Below are positions 3,670 through 5,292 of a DNA stretch of 5,292 bases, one piece after another. The translations under genes were made by a program, and so were the position numbers. Below the pieces are notes generated by a model. The model was not told the DNA's origin, did not search any database, and saw only the letters and a list, made by a program, of their open reading frames with translations. Location of the stretch: NCBI GenBank assembly GCA_030614945.1, contig JAUXAH010000152.1, forward strand, positions 1 through 5,292, written 5' to 3'. Source of the stretch: Phycisphaerae bacterium (lineage in GTDB: Bacteria; Planctomycetota; Phycisphaerae; Sedimentisphaerales; SG8-4). Within the stretch, counting starts at the first letter, position 1; the number at the start of each line of letters is the position of its first letter.

Positions 3670-4002
3670 CTATTTAACCGCGTTTATTCGTGAGATTCGC
3701 CGCATTCGTGAGAGCTGCTCGTGGTGGGTTGGCGTCATGTTTTCGAGATTTGCCCTGCGATTATCGAGTCCGTAGCCGTTGCGATGATGACAGATCATTC
3801 TTGGTGGGGTGTGAGCGATTAGTCGGTGCAAATATGTGTATCTGAACCTGCCGTTGACAAAATCAACGCGGTATGCGTACCATCCGCCACGCGAAAGTTT
3901 TGCCTTCCATCCGGGGCGGTCGTAGAGGAGCCAGTCAACAGGATCAACCAAAGCGACTTTGCCCTTCGTGAGCTTTATGAATGTCATGAAGGGACAGAGC
4001 AT
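3670..4002 (-). CDS. HNH homing-type endonuclease (HNH_3-like)
   Basis: This 110-residue DNA nickase or nuclease is of the short HNH type found as free-standing homing enzymes in phage. The start FIKLTKGKVALVDPVDW (8-24) matches the usual N-terminal module. LHRLI (58-62) is followed by TPPRM, then H72-H73-x-N-G, and GLDNRRANL (78-86), the characteristic HNH core. The second His of the pair aligns with the catalytic base. Many relatives have DH where this has HH. ATG at 4002 overlaps the previous stop as TAATG, suggesting translational coupling. An internal ATG at 3987 fits the family start better but lacks a ribosome site. The gene lies inside an operon of small virion-type genes, typical of an invading endonuclease. 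Expected to be active, as core residues are intact. Confidence 0.85.
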   Translation of the reverse strand: MLCPFMTFIKLTKGKVALVDPVDWLLYDRPGWKAKLSRGGWYAYRVDFVNGRFRYTYLHRLIAHTPPRMICHHRNGYGLDNRRANLENMTPTHHEQLSRMRRISRINAVK

Positions 4003-4367
4003 TAACCTGAAAGTTTTTTGAGCTTTTGGTTACGGTTCAGGCCGAATGAGATTGCACCGATGCAGGCTGCCAAGTTTACCAGGCCTGACGGATTGATGGA
4101 CCCGCCGACCCCTATAATATTAACTGAATCTAGCAAAGCCTGCTTGATTTCGTCCTGACGGTCAAGATCAGAGACTTTAACCTCCACTTGACCGACAATG
4201 TACTGTAATTCGTTTTGCAGGCCAGCACGGTTGACTTTTACGTTAGGATTGAGCATAGAGGTTACCTGTGATTCACAACCGTAGGCCCAGAAAAGAAGTA
4301 TAGATATGACGATTCCCGCGATGATGTACCAGTGGTTCGCGTTGAGCCAGTCAAGGATTTTTTCCAC
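4002..4367 (-). CDS. Membrane-anchored small phage protein (121 aa)
   Basis: This is a 121-residue protein with an N-terminal membrane segment at about 13-29 (YIIAGIVISILLFWAYG), a cysteine at 31 and a helical, charged middle (QVEVKVSDLDRQDEIKQALLD). A second hydrophobic stretch lies near 94-110, and a basic tail ends in KLKKLSG. The cysteine context (AYGC) is not a proper lipobox, so lipidation is doubtful. The start is GTG at 4367, firmly set by AAAGGAG six bases upstream on the minus strand (4374-4380). The two hydrophobic ends around a helical linker would suit a virion-membrane, holin-like or envelope protein, but I cannot assign it. It overlaps its upstream neighbour by 17 bases and runs into the HNH gene through TAATG. 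Confidence 0.8.
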   Translation of the reverse strand: MEKILDWLNANHWYIIAGIVISILLFWAYGCESQVTSMLNPNVKVNRAGLQNELQYIVGQVEVKVSDLDRQDEIKQALLDSVNIIGVGGSINPSGLVNLAACIGAISFGLNRNQKLKKLSG

Positions 4368-4563
4368 GAGGGTCTCCTTTCGGTTTTTCCTTACAGCATG
4401 GTTCGAGCATTTTCATTATCTGGCCGCTCAGAGTGATGTCGGGACTGATGGCAAGAAGGTGAACTTTCAGGTCTTCGTACTCTGAATCGCCTTCTTCGGC
4501 GCTCGAGAGTGGTATGCTGGCCTGAACTACGAGACGAAGTTGTGGTTTGAATGGCTCAGACAT
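4351..4563 (-). CDS. Small hypothetical protein (70 aa)
   Basis: This 70-residue protein is not recognised. ATG at 4563 overlaps the previous stop as TAATG, with GGAG eight bases upstream, so both coupling and a ribosome site support it. The first half is beta-like (PQLRLVVQASIPL), the middle is acidic (SAEEGDSEYED), and the end holds a CC pair within a lysine- and proline-rich tail. The gene's end overlaps the next gene's start by 17 bases and covers that gene's Shine-Dalgarno. No membrane segment or known motif is present. Confidence 0.75.
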   Translation of the reverse strand: MSEPFKPQLRLVVQASIPLSSAEEGDSEYEDLKVHLLAISPDITLSGQIMKMLEPCCKEKPKGDPRGKNP

Positions 4564-4769
4564 TACTGAATCTCCAGCATCCAGTCGTAGGGTTCGAGCT
4601 CCGAAACGTGGTTGCTCAACTGCTCGAGGTACTCGTTTTTTGAAATTTCGGGCATGCCTTGTTCTTGACGCAGGGTGTTGAGGTTGTCAAGAACAAAATC
4701 GACGATAGCTTCGGTGAGAAGCGGACCAAACTTTGCGAATAGTTCATCTCGTTTTGTGATTATAACCAC
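4563..4769 (-). CDS. Small helical acidic hypothetical protein (68 aa)
   Basis: This 68-residue protein is not recognised. GTG at 4769 lies inside the end of the upstream gene (10-base overlap), with AAAGG close upstream on the minus strand. The sequence is largely helical, with alternating hydrophobic residues (LFAKFGPLLTEAIVDFVLDNLNTL) and an acidic second half (YLEQLSNHVSELEPYDWMLEIQ). No metal, DNA-binding or membrane motif is seen. Tight overlaps on both sides make it a genuine member of the operon. Confidence 0.75.
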   Translation of the reverse strand: MVIITKRDELFAKFGPLLTEAIVDFVLDNLNTLRQEQGMPEISKNEYLEQLSNHVSELEPYDWMLEIQ

Positions 4770-5254
4770 CAGCCTTTGACAGTTAAATCGATGGCATACC
4801 AGCCGGAAGAGCTAATTCTGTATTCAAGGTGACGAGCTGTGCTAATGGGACATGACAGGTCTTGAGAGTTGGTGACGCCTGCTACTTGGATCATTATCCT
4901 CGAAATGTTATAAATGTTGATATTACCTGCCTTTCTGAATTGTGCGTTCCTGTTGATAGTTGCGTTCGTAATCGATACCCAAAAGAGAACGCCTTTAGCC
5001 CCCTCCGGGACTATACTACTAAGGTCAAGGTCGTGCCACGTATAATCTTTTATAAAATGTCCTGCATTGAAGTCGCGTACCGGCGGGTCACCGCGGTCGA
5101 CAAAGCTTGTCGTTAGGTAGCCCTGATCCTGTACCCACGACTGTAAGGCGTAGCCGACCGCAGCCACTTTTTCGAGAATGATGTCGATTAGCCACTGCAT
5201 TGTAAACTCGTGCCACGACTTAACAGTGTGCGCATTTTCGGCCGATTTGTTCAC
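4760..5254 (-). CDS. Phage protein with beta-sandwich-like C-terminal module (164 aa)
   Basis: The N-terminal 30 residues include a hydrophobic helix (MQWLIDIILEKVAAVGYAL). From about residue 55 the protein becomes beta-rich: FIKDYTWHDLDLSSIVPEGA, then GVLFWVSI, an N-x-x-FRKAGN turn, and a final strand pair ending ...WYAIDLTVKGWWL. The WHDLDLSSIVP opening and aromatic IDxTVxGWW ending match a mobile C-terminal module I recall on many phage and metagenomic proteins, plausibly a surface or receptor-binding fold. This is a recollection, and no search was run. GTG at 5254 overlaps the previous stop as GTGA, supporting coupling. An internal ATG at 5200 lacks a ribosome site. A virion surface role is inferred. 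Confidence 0.75.
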   Translation of the reverse strand: MNKSAENAHTVKSWHEFTMQWLIDIILEKVAAVGYALQSWVQDQGYLTTSFVDRGDPPVRDFNAGHFIKDYTWHDLDLSSIVPEGAKGVLFWVSITNATINRNAQFRKAGNINIYNISRIMIQVAGVTNSQDLSCPISTARHLEYRISSSGWYAIDLTVKGWWL

Positions 5255-5292
5255 AGTTTCATGATGTAGGCCAGTGCGTAGTAAGCGATTCC
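5251..5292 (-). CDS. C-terminal end of an unidentified protein (partial)
   Basis: The minus strand from the window edge reads as 13 codons, GIAYYALAYIMKL, then TGA at 5253-5251. That stop overlaps the GTG of the next gene as GTGA, the usual coupled arrangement. The remaining sequence lies outside the window, so no function can be given. The hydrophobic, tyrosine-rich tail could be a membrane segment or a packed helix. Confidence 0.55.
   Translation of the reverse strand, partial: GIAYYALAYIMKL

Noticed and set aside
3415..3693. Plus-strand open frame over the small basic phage-type gene
   Set aside because: It is antisense to a better-supported gene, lacks a ribosome site and opposes all gene order.

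Overview
This window looks like part of a small temperate bacteriophage, prophage or related integrative element of an uncultured bacterium. The evidence is compact, overlapping small genes all on the minus strand, frequent GTG starts with Shine-Dalgarno sequences, a tyrosine recombinase, an HNH homing-type endonuclease inside the gene run, and small phage-type proteins. No ribosomal, metabolic or housekeeping gene is present, and no capsid, terminase or replication gene can be recognised, so neither the virus group nor the host can be named. The promoter at 2128-2156 is a near-consensus bacterial sigma-70 type.

Layout, read in the direction of transcription (right to left). (1) 5292 to 3230 is a tightly packed run. 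It holds the tail of an unidentified gene, a 164-residue protein with a beta-rich phage-type C-terminal module, two small unknown proteins, a membrane-anchored protein with a GTG start, an HNH endonuclease coupled by TAATG, and a small basic protein. Most junctions overlap by 1 to 17 bases (GTGA, TAATG), which suggests one operon of virion or accessory genes. (2) 3229 to 2088 is about 1.1 kb with no convincing gene. (3) 2087 to 866 holds two small unknown genes and a catalytic-domain-only tyrosine recombinase, driven from the promoter at 2128-2156 and ended by a strong terminator at 793-831. (4) 865 to 609 is an AT-rich spacer with nested inverted repeats. (5) 608 to 46 holds a cysteine-rich 119-residue protein and a 64-residue protein.

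The main discovery candidate lies in part (2). From about 2404 to 3195 the base composition becomes strongly GC-rich, and the PLUS strand, opposite to every gene, folds by hand into a large ornate RNA. It has a four-helix junction (2421-2561) closed by a 16-bp helix, a three-helix junction (2584-2726), a strong 11-bp hairpin (2739-2766) and a very GC-rich domain. Its 3' part carries four tandem 34-35 bp repeats, each able to form a hairpin. Three hairpins carry the same GGGA (GNRA) tetraloop, and wobble pairs inside the helices are G-U only when read on the plus strand. I do not recognise it as a known class. It may be a large phage-borne non-coding RNA, or the structure may serve single-stranded DNA.

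A second system-like signal is the 9-mer AAAGCGACA. It occurs five times, always intergenic and always in the same orientation: around the recombinase-operon promoter, in that operon's terminator, and just before the tandem hairpins of the RNA. Chance predicts about 0.02 copies per strand in a window this size. It resembles an oriented array of operator or stoperator sites linking the integration module and the RNA locus.
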